A stretch of 10,164 nt of DNA from Actinomycetota bacterium (lineage in GTDB: Bacteria > Actinomycetota > Thermoleophilia > Gaiellales > Gaiellaceae), in NCBI GenBank assembly GCA_013695295.1, contig JACDAS010000200.1, positions 1 to 10,164 of the forward strand. Direction: 5' to 3'. Position numbers and translations under genes: made by a program. This document shows positions 1 to 5,291 of this stretch, piece after piece. A model generated the notes under the pieces. The model had not been told where the DNA came from. It did no database searches and worked only from the letters and a program-made list of their open reading frames with translations. Every line of letters begins with the position of its first letter. The first letter of the stretch is position 1.

Positions 1-150
1 ATCTGGAGCCGGTGCCCACGCGCCATGCAGGTTCAGCTCCCACGCAAGGCAACGGAAGTCATGGGCGTGATTGTCTCATATCGCGCGCCCGACTTCGACA
101 GCCCGCGCACCACACCCAGCCAGAGCATGTTGTCAGAGCGACAGCAAGAA

Positions 151-222
151 TGGGCGCGGCTGGGATTGAACCAGCGACCTCCCGCGTGTGAAGCGGGCGC
201 TCTCCCGCTGAGCTACGCGCCC
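151..222 (-). tRNA. tRNA-Val, anticodon CAC
   Basis: Read on the minus strand, this 72-nt segment folds as a complete cloverleaf. It has a 7-bp acceptor stem (GGGCGCG with CGCGCCC), a D arm GCTC/GAGC, a 5-bp anticodon stem CCCGC/GCGGG around the loop TTCACAC, a 5-nt variable loop, and a T arm GCTGG/CCAGC around TTCAATC. The loop gives anticodon CAC, which reads the valine codon GUG. The discriminator base is A. The 3' CCA is not encoded, so it would be added after transcription. The gene stands alone, with no other tRNA visible on either side. Confidence 0.95.
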
Positions 223-233
223 CGGCGACGCTG

Positions 234-239
234 AAGATA
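234..239 (-). promoter_or_regulatory. Putative -10 box of the tRNA-Val gene (TATCTT)
   Basis: On the minus strand TATCTT fits the actinobacterial TAnnnT -10 pattern and lies 11 bases before the mature tRNA 5' end. Transcription would begin about 4-5 bases upstream of the tRNA. No good -35 match is visible. The -35 region falls inside the neighbouring terminator hairpin. Confidence 0.45.
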
Positions 240-247
240 GCGCAGCC

Positions 248-285
248 CGCTCTCCCCGCGAGGGTCCGGCCCCGCGGGGAGAGCG
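248..285 (-). terminator. GC-rich hairpin terminator after the lipoprotein gene
   Basis: A perfect 13-bp inverted repeat (248-260 with 273-285) encloses a 12-nt loop that can pair again (GGG/CCC around TCCGG). It starts 13 bases past the stop codon of the minus-strand lipoprotein gene and lies just upstream of the tRNA promoter, so it should insulate the two units. No U-tract follows, which is common in very GC-rich genomes. The fold would also work on the plus strand. Confidence 0.7.
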
Positions 286-298
286 ACCCGGCTTGCGC

Positions 299-793
299 CT
301 AAGACTCGGCGCCGCAGACCTGGAAGCCGTAGTCCCGCGCCACCTTGTCGGCGGCCTCACCCCGGCGGTTGGATTCGTCGAGTGCCTCGCGCAGCTTGTC
401 GCGGTCGGCGTCGTGGGCCGCGCCAGCGGCCTCGTCGAGGCTGTCGACGGCGCCGTCGAGACCGTCCATCGCCCCGTCGTACGCCTCTTCGAAGTCCTCG
501 GGGGGGTTCAGATCGCGCAGCTCGCCGATCTGATCGCGGAAGATCGTGACGCCCTGGTCGAGCGCGCCGCCGAACTGTTCCAGAACCTCGTCCGATGTCT
601 CCGGCGACGTCGGATCGGTTTTCGGGAAGTCGATCGCCTCGAACTTGTCGCGGTGCTTCTTGCAGATCGCGTCACCCTGGGCGATCAGCTCCTCCTTCGT
701 CAGCCGATCGCCGCCGCCGCCGCCGCCGCAGCTCGCGGCCGCGAGCGCGAGCGCGAGCGACGCCAGTCCGACCAGCAGCGCGGTTCGTCTCAT
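299..793 (-). CDS. Small secreted lipoprotein of unknown function
   Basis: This 164-residue protein begins with a lipoprotein signal peptide: MRR, a hydrophobic run to about residue 20, then AASC with the cysteine to be lipidated at position 22. Six glycines follow as a flexible tether. The rest (about 30-164) is acidic and probably helical, with two further cysteines, C44 (in DAICKKH) and C160 (in FQVCG, near the C-terminus), which could form a disulfide outside the cell. Actinobacterial secreted proteins often carry a similar 'AICKK ... L..L.PP' layout, but I cannot name a function. The start at 793 was chosen because AAGGAG lies about 8 bases upstream and the signal peptide begins exactly there. 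A longer open frame upstream has no signal-like sequence. A possible -10 box (TAGACT) lies at 822-827. The gene stands alone and ends at a strong hairpin. Confidence 0.85.
   Translation of the reverse strand: MRRTALLVGLASLALALAAASCGGGGGGDRLTKEELIAQGDAICKKHRDKFEAIDFPKTDPTSPETSDEVLEQFGGALDQGVTIFRDQIGELRDLNPPEDFEEAYDGAMDGLDGAVDSLDEAAGAAHDADRDKLREALDESNRRGEAADKVARDYGFQVCGAES
709..729 (-). repeat. Seven-unit CGC triplet microsatellite coding a poly-glycine tether
   Basis: Seven perfect CGC triplets lie just after the lipobox of the lipoprotein. Read on the minus strand they give the end of the Cys22 codon and six glycine codons. Changes in copy number would alter only the linker length and keep the frame. 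Confidence 0.8.
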
Positions 794-821
794 CTCGTCT
801 CTCCTTCCGTCGGGAGCGGCG

Positions 822-827
822 AGTCTA
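822..827 (-). promoter_or_regulatory. Possible -10 box (TAGACT) of the lipoprotein gene
   Basis: The minus-strand TAGACT fits TAnnnT and would place the transcript start about 20 bases before the start codon, with room for the AAGGAG ribosome binding site. No -35 element is evident, so this is tentative. Confidence 0.3.
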
Positions 828-969
828 CGGCGTTGGTACGATCCGCTCCGCCCGGTCGCGCTAGGCGGGGAGCTAGCGGTTCCCTGAACCCGCAAGCCGC
901 TATAGCGGGGCCGAACACCGCCCGAGGGGCGACTCGCTCGGGACCTGGGCTCGCGCACGCGGCGACGAC

Positions 970-1066
970 GGTCAGGTTCCGCGCACTGGGAGCATCCGAA
1001 CCGCGTCAGATCCGGGAGGAAGCAGCGCTAAGGATTCCCTCTCAGGTGCCGCGGCACTGCCTGACC
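970..1066 (+). ncRNA. ffs: Signal recognition particle RNA, small bacterial (4.5S) type
   Basis: The central stretch contains the conserved SRP helix 8 signature: GTCAGATCC, then GGGAGGAAGCAGC, then GCTAAGG. This closely matches the bacterial 4.5S motif that binds the M domain of Ffh. The ends GGTCAGG (970-976) and CCTGACC (1060-1066) pair perfectly over 7 bp, giving a rod of about 97 nt, the usual size of the small type without an Alu domain. The RNA joins Ffh and FtsY to target nascent membrane and secreted proteins to the translocon. It lies about 100 bases upstream of dnaX on the same strand, a common neighbourhood for this RNA in Gram-positive bacteria. The exact mature ends are inferred from pairing only. 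Confidence 0.93.
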
Positions 1067-1169
1067 CGAGCAGGCGACGCGGGTTCCTCCCGGGTGGAGG
1101 TCTCGACGGCGGGACGCGCGGCCGGGCAACTCTTCGTCTCGTCCGCGAGGCGTGTGCAAGGATCAGAGC

Positions 1170-2750
1170 ATGACGGCTCTCTATCGCCAGTACCGCCCGC
1201 AGGACTTCGACGAGGTGGTCGGGCAGGAGGCCGTCGTCCGCACCCTGAAGAACGCGATCTCGGCGGGGCGCGTGCGCCAGGCCTACCTGTTCGCCGGCCC
1301 TCGCGGCACGGGGAAGACCTCGCTCGCCCGCATCCTCGCCAAGGCGCTCAACTGCGCCCAGGGACCGACGCCGACGCCGGACAAGGTCTGTCACGCCTGC
1401 CAGGCGATCGCGGGCGGGACCTCGCTCGACGTCGTCGAGATGGACGCGGCCTCGCAACGCGGGATCGACGACATTCGCGAGATCCGCGAGCGCGTGATCC
1501 TGCAGCCGGTCGAGGGGCGCTACAAGGTCTACATCCTCGACGAGGCGCACCAGCTCACGGATGCCGCCTTCAACGCGCTGCTGAAGCTGATCGAGGAGCC
1601 CCCTCCCCACCTCGTTTTCGTCTTCTGCACCACGGATCTCTCGAAGATGCTCCCGACCGTCCGCTCCCGCTGCCAGACGTTCGTCTTCGCCCGGCCGCGA
1701 CTCTCCGAGCTCGTTCGCCTGCTGCGCCGGGTCGCCGACGGCGAGAAGATCGACGCGCCGGACGCGGCGCTCTCGCTGATCGCGCGCTCGGCCCGTGGAA
1801 GCTTCCGCGACGCAGTCTCGACACTCGACCAGCTCTCGGCGGCGACCGAGAGCGAGGTCACCGTGCAGGCTGTCCTGCAGCTGCTCGGGGCGGTCGAGGA
1901 GGAGGCGCTCTTCCGGCTCTGCGACCTGATCGTCGATCGCGATAGCGCGGGCGCCCTGATGTTCGTGGAGCAGCTTTCGGAGCAGGGACAGGATCTCGGG
2001 CGACTCGTCACGGACCTGCTCGAGCATCTGCGCGCCCTCCTGCTCGTTCAGCACATGGGCGAGGTGCCCGAGACGCTGCCGGTCACCGAGGAGACCCGCG
2101 ACCGGCTGCGCGCGCAGGCGAACCAGCTCCCCGAGGCCGCGGTGCTACGACTCTGCGACCTCCTGGCCGTCGCGGTCGACGACATGCGGCAAGGCGGCGA
2201 CCCGCGGCTGCCGCTCGAGCTGGCGCTCGTCAAGGTGACACGCCCCGGCACCGACCTCTCCGGCGAGTCGATCTCCTACAGGCTCGAGCTACTCGAGCAA
2301 CGCGGCCAGCAGCACCAGCCGCCCGAGCAGACGGCGGCCGAGACGCCCGCCACCACGGCGCACGAGCCGGCCCTCGACCCTCCATCGCTCGAGCTCGAGC
2401 AGCTCCAGGACGCCTGGCAGCGGAGTGTGATTCCGGCCGTCCAGCAGCGCTCGATTCCCACCGCCTCGCTGTACGGCGAGGCTCGACCCTCCGCTCTGGC
2501 TGAGAATCGGCTGACCTTGGAGTTCCCCTCGAACGCGGTCTTCCACCGGCAGAAGGCCGAGGAGGCGAAGCACGCGTCGCTTCTAGCCGACGCCCTGTAC
2601 GAGGTGACAGGGCGCCGGCTGGCGCTCGACTTCGCCACGGGCGACAACGGCGGCGACCACGAGGCAGGCGCAGAGGAGCCGACCACCGAGGACGAGCTGA
2701 TCTCGTTGCTGAAGGACGAGCTCGACGCCCACGAACTGGAGGAGTCATGA
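1170..2750 (+). CDS. dnaX: DNA polymerase III subunit gamma/tau (clamp loader ATPase)
   Basis: DnaX is the ATPase motor of the clamp loader that places the beta sliding clamp on primed DNA. The 526-residue product opens with the family sequence YRQYRPQDFDEVVGQ. It carries Walker A GPRGTGKTS (43-51), Walker B YILDEAH (121-127), sensor 1 near CTTD (153-156) and the SRC arginine-finger box at 166-168. The zinc module keeps C62, C74 and C77, but the second ligand position is D71. Domains II-III run to about residue 370, then comes a Pro/Gln/Glu-rich linker (about 379-405) and a tau-like C-terminal domain (about 408-490) with an acidic tail. No slippery AAAAAAG site is visible, so a separate gamma form is not indicated. 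ATG 1170 was chosen over GTG 1152 because the homology starts there and AAGGA lies about 7 bases upstream. The stop overlaps the start of the next gene (ATGA). Confidence 0.97.
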   Translation: MTALYRQYRPQDFDEVVGQEAVVRTLKNAISAGRVRQAYLFAGPRGTGKTSLARILAKALNCAQGPTPTPDKVCHACQAIAGGTSLDVVEMDAASQRGIDDIREIRERVILQPVEGRYKVYILDEAHQLTDAAFNALLKLIEEPPPHLVFVFCTTDLSKMLPTVRSRCQTFVFARPRLSELVRLLRRVADGEKIDAPDAALSLIARSARGSFRDAVSTLDQLSAATESEVTVQAVLQLLGAVEEEALFRLCDLIVDRDSAGALMFVEQLSEQGQDLGRLVTDLLEHLRALLLVQHMGEVPETLPVTEETRDRLRAQANQLPEAAVLRLCDLLAVAVDDMRQGGDPRLPLELALVKVTRPGTDLSGESISYRLELLEQRGQQHQPPEQTAAETPATTAHEPALDPPSLELEQLQDAWQRSVIPAVQQRSIPTASLYGEARPSALAENRLTLEFPSNAVFHRQKAEEAKHASLLADALYEVTGRRLALDFATGDNGGDHEAGAEEPTTEDELISLLKDELDAHELEES

Positions 2751-3079
2751 AGCAGCCGAACCTGAACCAGATGATGCAGCAGGTGCAGCAGATGCAGGAG
2801 CAGATGGCCAAGGCGCAGGCCGAGCTCGAGCATGAGACCGTTGAAGCCTCCGCCGGGGGTGGGATGGTCACCGTCACGGCGACCGGTGGCCTCGAGATCA
2901 CGGAGATCCGGATCGATCCGAAGGCGATCGACCCGGACGATCCCGAGCTGCTGGCCGACATGGTGCTCGCGGCTGTGAACGAGGCGCTCCGCTCGGCGAA
3001 GAACCTGATGGAGTCACGCCTGGGCGGGGCGATGGGCGGGGCCGGCGGGCTCGGCGGGCTCGGGCTGCCCGGCTTCTAG
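2747..3079 (+). CDS. YbaB/EbfC family nucleoid-associated protein
   Basis: A 110-residue protein with the usual YbaB layout: an N-terminal Met/Gln-rich helix (NQMMQQVQQMQEQMAKAQ), a small beta sheet (about 30-58, with GGGMVTVTATGGLEITEIRI), and a C-terminal helix around LADMVLAAVNEALRSAK. The last 20 residues are a Gly-rich, probably disordered tail. Family members form dimers that bind DNA without strong sequence preference and help organise the nucleoid. The ATG overlaps the dnaX stop by four bases, and GGAGGA lies 4-5 bases upstream, so translation is probably coupled to dnaX. The dnaX-ybaB-recR order is conserved in many bacteria, which suggests a role linked to replication or recombination, but the exact function is not settled. 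The gene ends directly in a long palindrome. Confidence 0.95.
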   Translation: MKQPNLNQMMQQVQQMQEQMAKAQAELEHETVEASAGGGMVTVTATGGLEITEIRIDPKAIDPDDPELLADMVLAAVNEALRSAKNLMESRLGGAMGGAGGLGGLGLPGF

Positions 3080-3115
3080 AGACATGCCCCGGTGCCAGGC
3101 ACCGGGGCATGTCTC
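3079..3115. repeat. Perfect 37-bp palindrome, GGTGCC-A-GGCACC core (REP-like, possible terminator)
   Basis: Eighteen bases (3079-3096) are repeated exactly in inverted form (3098-3115) around a single A at 3097. The element starts on the last base of the ybaB stop codon, so as RNA it would form a very stable hairpin and could end the dnaX-ybaB transcript. The same core recurs at 7598-7620 and, with one arm lost, at 7478. This indicates a dispersed family, not a one-off terminator. Confidence 0.85.
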
Positions 3116-3159
3116 CCTGGGGCGCGGCCCGGCCGGGCAGGGCGTCCGGAGGGCACGGC

Positions 3160-3165
3160 TAACCT
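3160..3165 (+). promoter_or_regulatory. Putative -10 box (TAACCT) for leaderless recR
   Basis: TAACCT fits TAnnnT and ends 6 bases before the recR GTG, so the transcript would begin at or next to the start codon. No Shine-Dalgarno sequence lies at a usable distance. No clear -35 element is seen. Confidence 0.5.
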
Positions 3166-3171
3166 GAGCAC

Positions 3172-3762
3172 GTGTTCTCGCCGTCGGTCGACAACCTCGT
3201 CGCGCAGCTGACCCGGCTGCCCGGGGTCGGGACGCGGACCGCTCAGCGGCTCGCGTTCCACCTCCTGCGCGCGACGAAGGACGAGGCGAACGCCCTGTCC
3301 GCCGCGATCGCGGAGGTGAAGGAGCGCGTCCGCTTTTGCCGCGAGTGCGGGAACCTGACCGAGGAGGAGGTCTGCTCGATCTGCCTCGACGCACGCCGGG
3401 ATCACGCGCTCGTCTGCGTGGTCGAACAACCCGCAGATCTGATCTCGATCGAGCGCACGGCCGAGTACCGGGGGCTCTACCACGTGCTGGGCGGAGCGCT
3501 CTCGCCGCTCGACGGCGTCGAGCCCGAGCACCTGCGGATCGACGAGCTCGTCCGGCGGGTCAGCGCCAACGGGATCGAGGAGGTCGTGCTCGCGACCAAC
3601 CCGAACATGACCGGCGAGGCCACGGCCGCCTACCTGGCCGATCGGCTCCGCGGAAAGGCGCGTGTCACCCGCCTCGCGAGCGGCCTCCCGGTCGGCGGCG
3701 ACCTCGAGTACGCCGACGAGGTCACGCTCGGTCGCGCGCTGTCCGGACGACGCGAGATGTAG
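3172..3762 (+). CDS. recR: Recombination mediator protein RecR
   Basis: RecR works with RecO (and RecF) to load RecA on single-stranded DNA coated with SSB during gap repair. The 196-residue product has the standard length and domain order: N-terminal helix-hairpin-helix (LTRLPGVGTRTAQRLAFHLL, 13-32), a four-cysteine zinc finger (C56, C59, C68, C71), a Toprim domain (E85 in VCVVEQPAD, then HVLGG and NPNMTGEATA at about 143-152), and the C-terminal SGLPVGGDLEYADEVTLGRAL signature. GTG 3172 is where the homology begins. There is no good ribosome binding site, but a TAACCT box sits 6 bases upstream, suggesting a leaderless message. It is separated from ybaB by 92 bases holding the long palindrome, so recR may be transcribed independently of dnaX-ybaB. 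Confidence 0.97.
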   Translation: MFSPSVDNLVAQLTRLPGVGTRTAQRLAFHLLRATKDEANALSAAIAEVKERVRFCRECGNLTEEEVCSICLDARRDHALVCVVEQPADLISIERTAEYRGLYHVLGGALSPLDGVEPEHLRIDELVRRVSANGIEEVVLATNPNMTGEATAAYLADRLRGKARVTRLASGLPVGGDLEYADEVTLGRALSGRREM

Positions 3763-3800
3763 ATCGACCGGCGGCGACGCTCGGACCGGGATAAGACGCA

Positions 3801-3818
3801 GGCGGCGGCAAAGCCGCC
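3801..3818. repeat. Short hairpin downstream of recR (possible terminator)
   Basis: GGCGGC and GCCGCC pair over 6 bp with a loop of 3 to 6 bases, depending on register. It lies about 40 bases past the recR stop. The lack of a U-tract makes the terminator role uncertain. Confidence 0.5.
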
Positions 3819-3832
3819 ACCTACTCTAGGTC

Positions 3833-3850
3833 GGCAGCGCAAGCGCTGCC
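3833..3850. repeat. Short hairpin GGCAGCG/CGCTGCC
   Basis: GGCAGCGC and GCGCTGCC are perfect inverse copies separated by AA, giving a 7-bp stem with a 4-base loop. It is the second of three closely spaced hairpins after recR. Confidence 0.55.
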
Positions 3851-3869
3851 TACGGACGGAGGGAGATGT

Positions 3870-3894
3870 AAGGCCGAAGCCGCTTCGACGCCTT
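3870..3894. repeat. Bulged hairpin AAGGC.CGAAG/CTTCG.GCCTT
   Basis: Two 5-bp helices, separated by a two-base bulge (3888-3889), close a three-base loop CCG. This is the third of the short hairpins. It ends two bases before the left end of the large inverted-repeat element. Confidence 0.55.
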
Positions 3895-3896
3895 AG

Positions 3897-4057
3897 AACT
3901 CGTTTCAAAATGAAGCACTGAGCCGCCGTGGCACGCTGGACACGCCCGAGCCGTCGTCCTCAGTCGTCCCGGTAGCGCTGCTACCGGGGCTCCCTGCGTC
4001 CTAGCCTCGCCCGTGTCCAGCGCACCCCGTCGGCGAGTCGTCATTCTGAAACGAGTT
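3897..4057. mobile_element. MITE-like element of nested inverted repeats (161 bp)
   Basis: The ends are 17-base inverted repeats with one mismatch: 3897-3913 (AACTCGTTTCAAAATGA) against 4041-4057. Inside lie an 11-base perfect inverted repeat (3934-3944 with 4012-4022) and a central 9-bp hairpin (3968-3976 with 3980-3988). All three share nearly the same centre at about 3978, and the spacers between the inner pairs are equal (23 bases each). The whole element can fold into one long imperfect hairpin. It has no open frame that looks like a protein. A miniature inverted-repeat transposable element is the best guess. A structured RNA is the alternative. No clear target-site duplication is visible, which lowers confidence in the mobile label. 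Confidence 0.5.
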
Positions 4058-4074
4058 TGAGCCGGGGTTGAGGC

Positions 4075-4101
4075 GCACGTGACGGCGAAGCCGCCACGTG
4101 C
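4075..4101 (-). terminator. Hairpin terminator after the ScyD-like gene
   Basis: GCACGTG (4075-4081) pairs with CACGTGC (4095-4101), and CGGC/GCCG pair inside, with one A/C mismatch and a GAA loop. It begins 14 bases beyond the minus-strand stop codon. No U-tract follows. Confidence 0.55.
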
Positions 4102-4115
4102 CGCGGCCTCGCCCG

Positions 4116-5200
4116 CTACTTCCTGATCCGCACCAGCTGCCCGGACTTGCCCTTGAACGGGCCGCCCTTCGGAGGCGTGCCCGGCAGGATGCTCCAGTTG
4201 GAGACGTAGACGGACCCGTCCGGGCCGACGGCCGCTCCGGTCGGGAAGAAGAGCTTGCCGACGCCAAGACGCGTGCGCGTGCCGTTCTTCGCCACGGCGA
4301 CCACGTCGCCGGCTGCGTTCTGCTCGTTGGCCGGCTCGGTGCTGAACTCGGTCACGTACATCGTGCCCTGCTTGTCGAAGGCGAGGCCCGTGATCGCGTT
4401 GAAGCCGCGCCGGTAGACGGTCGGCTTCTTGCCGGGGACGATGCGAAGTACCCGTGCTCGGTTCTTGGGCAACTTGCCCTTGATCTCCCCGGCGAACTCA
4501 CCCACGTAGTAGGCGCCGTCGGGGCCGAGCGCGACGCTCGTCGGCACCGACTGGCCGCCGTCGGGGAGCTTGGGCAGGACGGCGAGCAGCTTCGCCTGCT
4601 TGCCGCGGACGTCGAACGCGGTGTTGCCGCCGGCGTCGACGACGATCTCGTGGTCGCCGCCGAGAGCGAGGACGGCGTAGGGGTTCGGGTTGCGGTCGGT
4701 CCGGTCGTAGTTGTGCTTGCACTCGAGGCTCTCGATGTCCGCGACCGACTCCTGCTTGCCCGCCCGGATGCGGAGCAGCTGGCCGGCCTGGGCCTTCGCG
4801 GCGGCCGGCAGCTTCAGGTTGCACGGGGCACCCGTCATCGCCACGTAGATCGTGCCGCGCCTATCGACTGCAACGCCGTGCGCTCCGCCGGTGAAGGTTC
4901 CGTCGCGCCCGCCGACCGAGCCGAGCTTCCTGACCACGCGCTGCGTCCCGGACGGGCGCCAGCGCGCCACAGAGGCCGTGTAGCCGAGAAACGTCTTCTT
5001 GTCGAGCTTCTGCGGCCCGGCTGTCCCGGCCTCCGCGATGTAGACGGAGCCGTCCGGCATCGCCCACACTCCGCGGGGATTGTTCAGGTGTTCCGCAACG
5101 ACGGTGACGGAGCCGCTCGTGCGCGCGCCGACCGCCCCGTCGCCACCGCTGCGACAAGTGCGACGACGACCAACAGGGCGAGAGCCTGGATCCTGAGCAC
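4116..5200 (-). CDS. ScyD/ScyE-like secreted beta-propeller protein, apparent frameshift
   Basis: The mature part (roughly 320 residues) has repeated propeller-blade motifs: HLNNPRGVWAMPDGSVYIAEAG, GVAVDRRGTIYVA, SVALGPDGAYYVGEF, GLAFDKQGTMYVTEF and GAAVGPDGSVYVSNW. This matches the ScyD/ScyE family, named after cyanobacterial scytonemin genes. In other bacteria the role is unknown, so no pathway is claimed. At 5200 a GTG sits 8 bases after a perfect AGGAGG and encodes a convincing signal peptide (MLRIQALALLVVVALVAAVATG). That frame stops at 5084, while the propeller is in another frame. Adding one G to the minus-strand GGGG at 5135-5138 would join the two cleanly (VATGAVGARTSGSVTVV). The gene is therefore either freshly broken or carries a sequencing error. 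In its own frame the propeller has no start codon with a ribosome binding site. A weak -10 candidate, TAGCCT, lies at 5237-5242. Confidence 0.75.
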
Positions 5201-5236
5201 GGACGGAACCTCCTGTGTCGATTTTCCCGGCCGCCG

Positions 5237-5242
5237 AGGCTA
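5237..5242 (-). promoter_or_regulatory. Possible -10 box (TAGCCT) of the ScyD-like gene
   Basis: On the minus strand TAGCCT fits TAnnnT and lies about 36 bases upstream of the GTG with its AGGAGG site. No convincing -35 element is seen. The divergent lysC promoter lies about 40 bases away. Confidence 0.3.
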
Positions 5243-5277
5243 CTGCAAATGCCCCAGGCACAGACGTCACGCGGGCC

Positions 5278-5283
5278 TACACT
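5278..5283 (+). promoter_or_regulatory. Putative -10 box (TACACT) for lysC
   Basis: TACACT fits TAnnnT and ends 8 bases before ATG 5292, so the transcript would start within a base or two of the codon. No Shine-Dalgarno sequence is present, which supports a leaderless message. No clear -35 element. Confidence 0.5.
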
Positions 5284-5291
5284 GGCAGCGG

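Larger units (their letters stand above)
3763..4115. other. Hairpin-rich convergent intergenic region
   Basis: No credible coding sequence is visible in these 353 bases between recR (plus) and the ScyD-like gene (minus). Instead there is a string of inverted repeats: three short hairpins (3801-3818, 3833-3850, 3870-3894), a 161-bp nested inverted repeat (3897-4057) and a final hairpin (4075-4101). The outer hairpins could terminate the two converging genes. The large central element looks like an insertion. Confidence 0.7.

Noticed and set aside
25..234. Open frame of 69 codons on the plus strand
   Set aside because: It runs antisense through the tRNA-Val gene. The peptide ARLGLNQRPPACEAGALPLSY is the usual translation of a reversed tRNA. 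The remaining bases 1-150 show no other feature.
1087..1101. Terminator after the SRP RNA
   Set aside because: CCTCC/GGAGG makes only a 5-bp stem without a U-tract, too weak to call. Read-through into dnaX is possible.
293..1945. Long plus-strand open frame of 550 codons
   Set aside because: It runs antisense to the lipoprotein, across the SRP RNA, and out of frame through dnaX. Its Arg/Ala/Pro-rich composition is that of a shadow frame in GC-rich DNA.
3127..3138. 12-bp palindrome GCCCGGCCGGGC upstream of recR
   Set aside because: Short GC palindromes are expected by chance at this base composition. There is no second copy or known operator match.
3897..4057. Retron msr-msd or attachment site
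   Set aside because: The nested inverted repeats could suggest it, but no reverse transcriptase or integrase gene is nearby and the flanks show no duplicated site.
4098..5291. Upstream extension of the lysC frame
   Set aside because: The lysC frame stays open for about 1.2 kb upstream, but that part is antisense to the ScyD-like gene and has no protein-like motifs.
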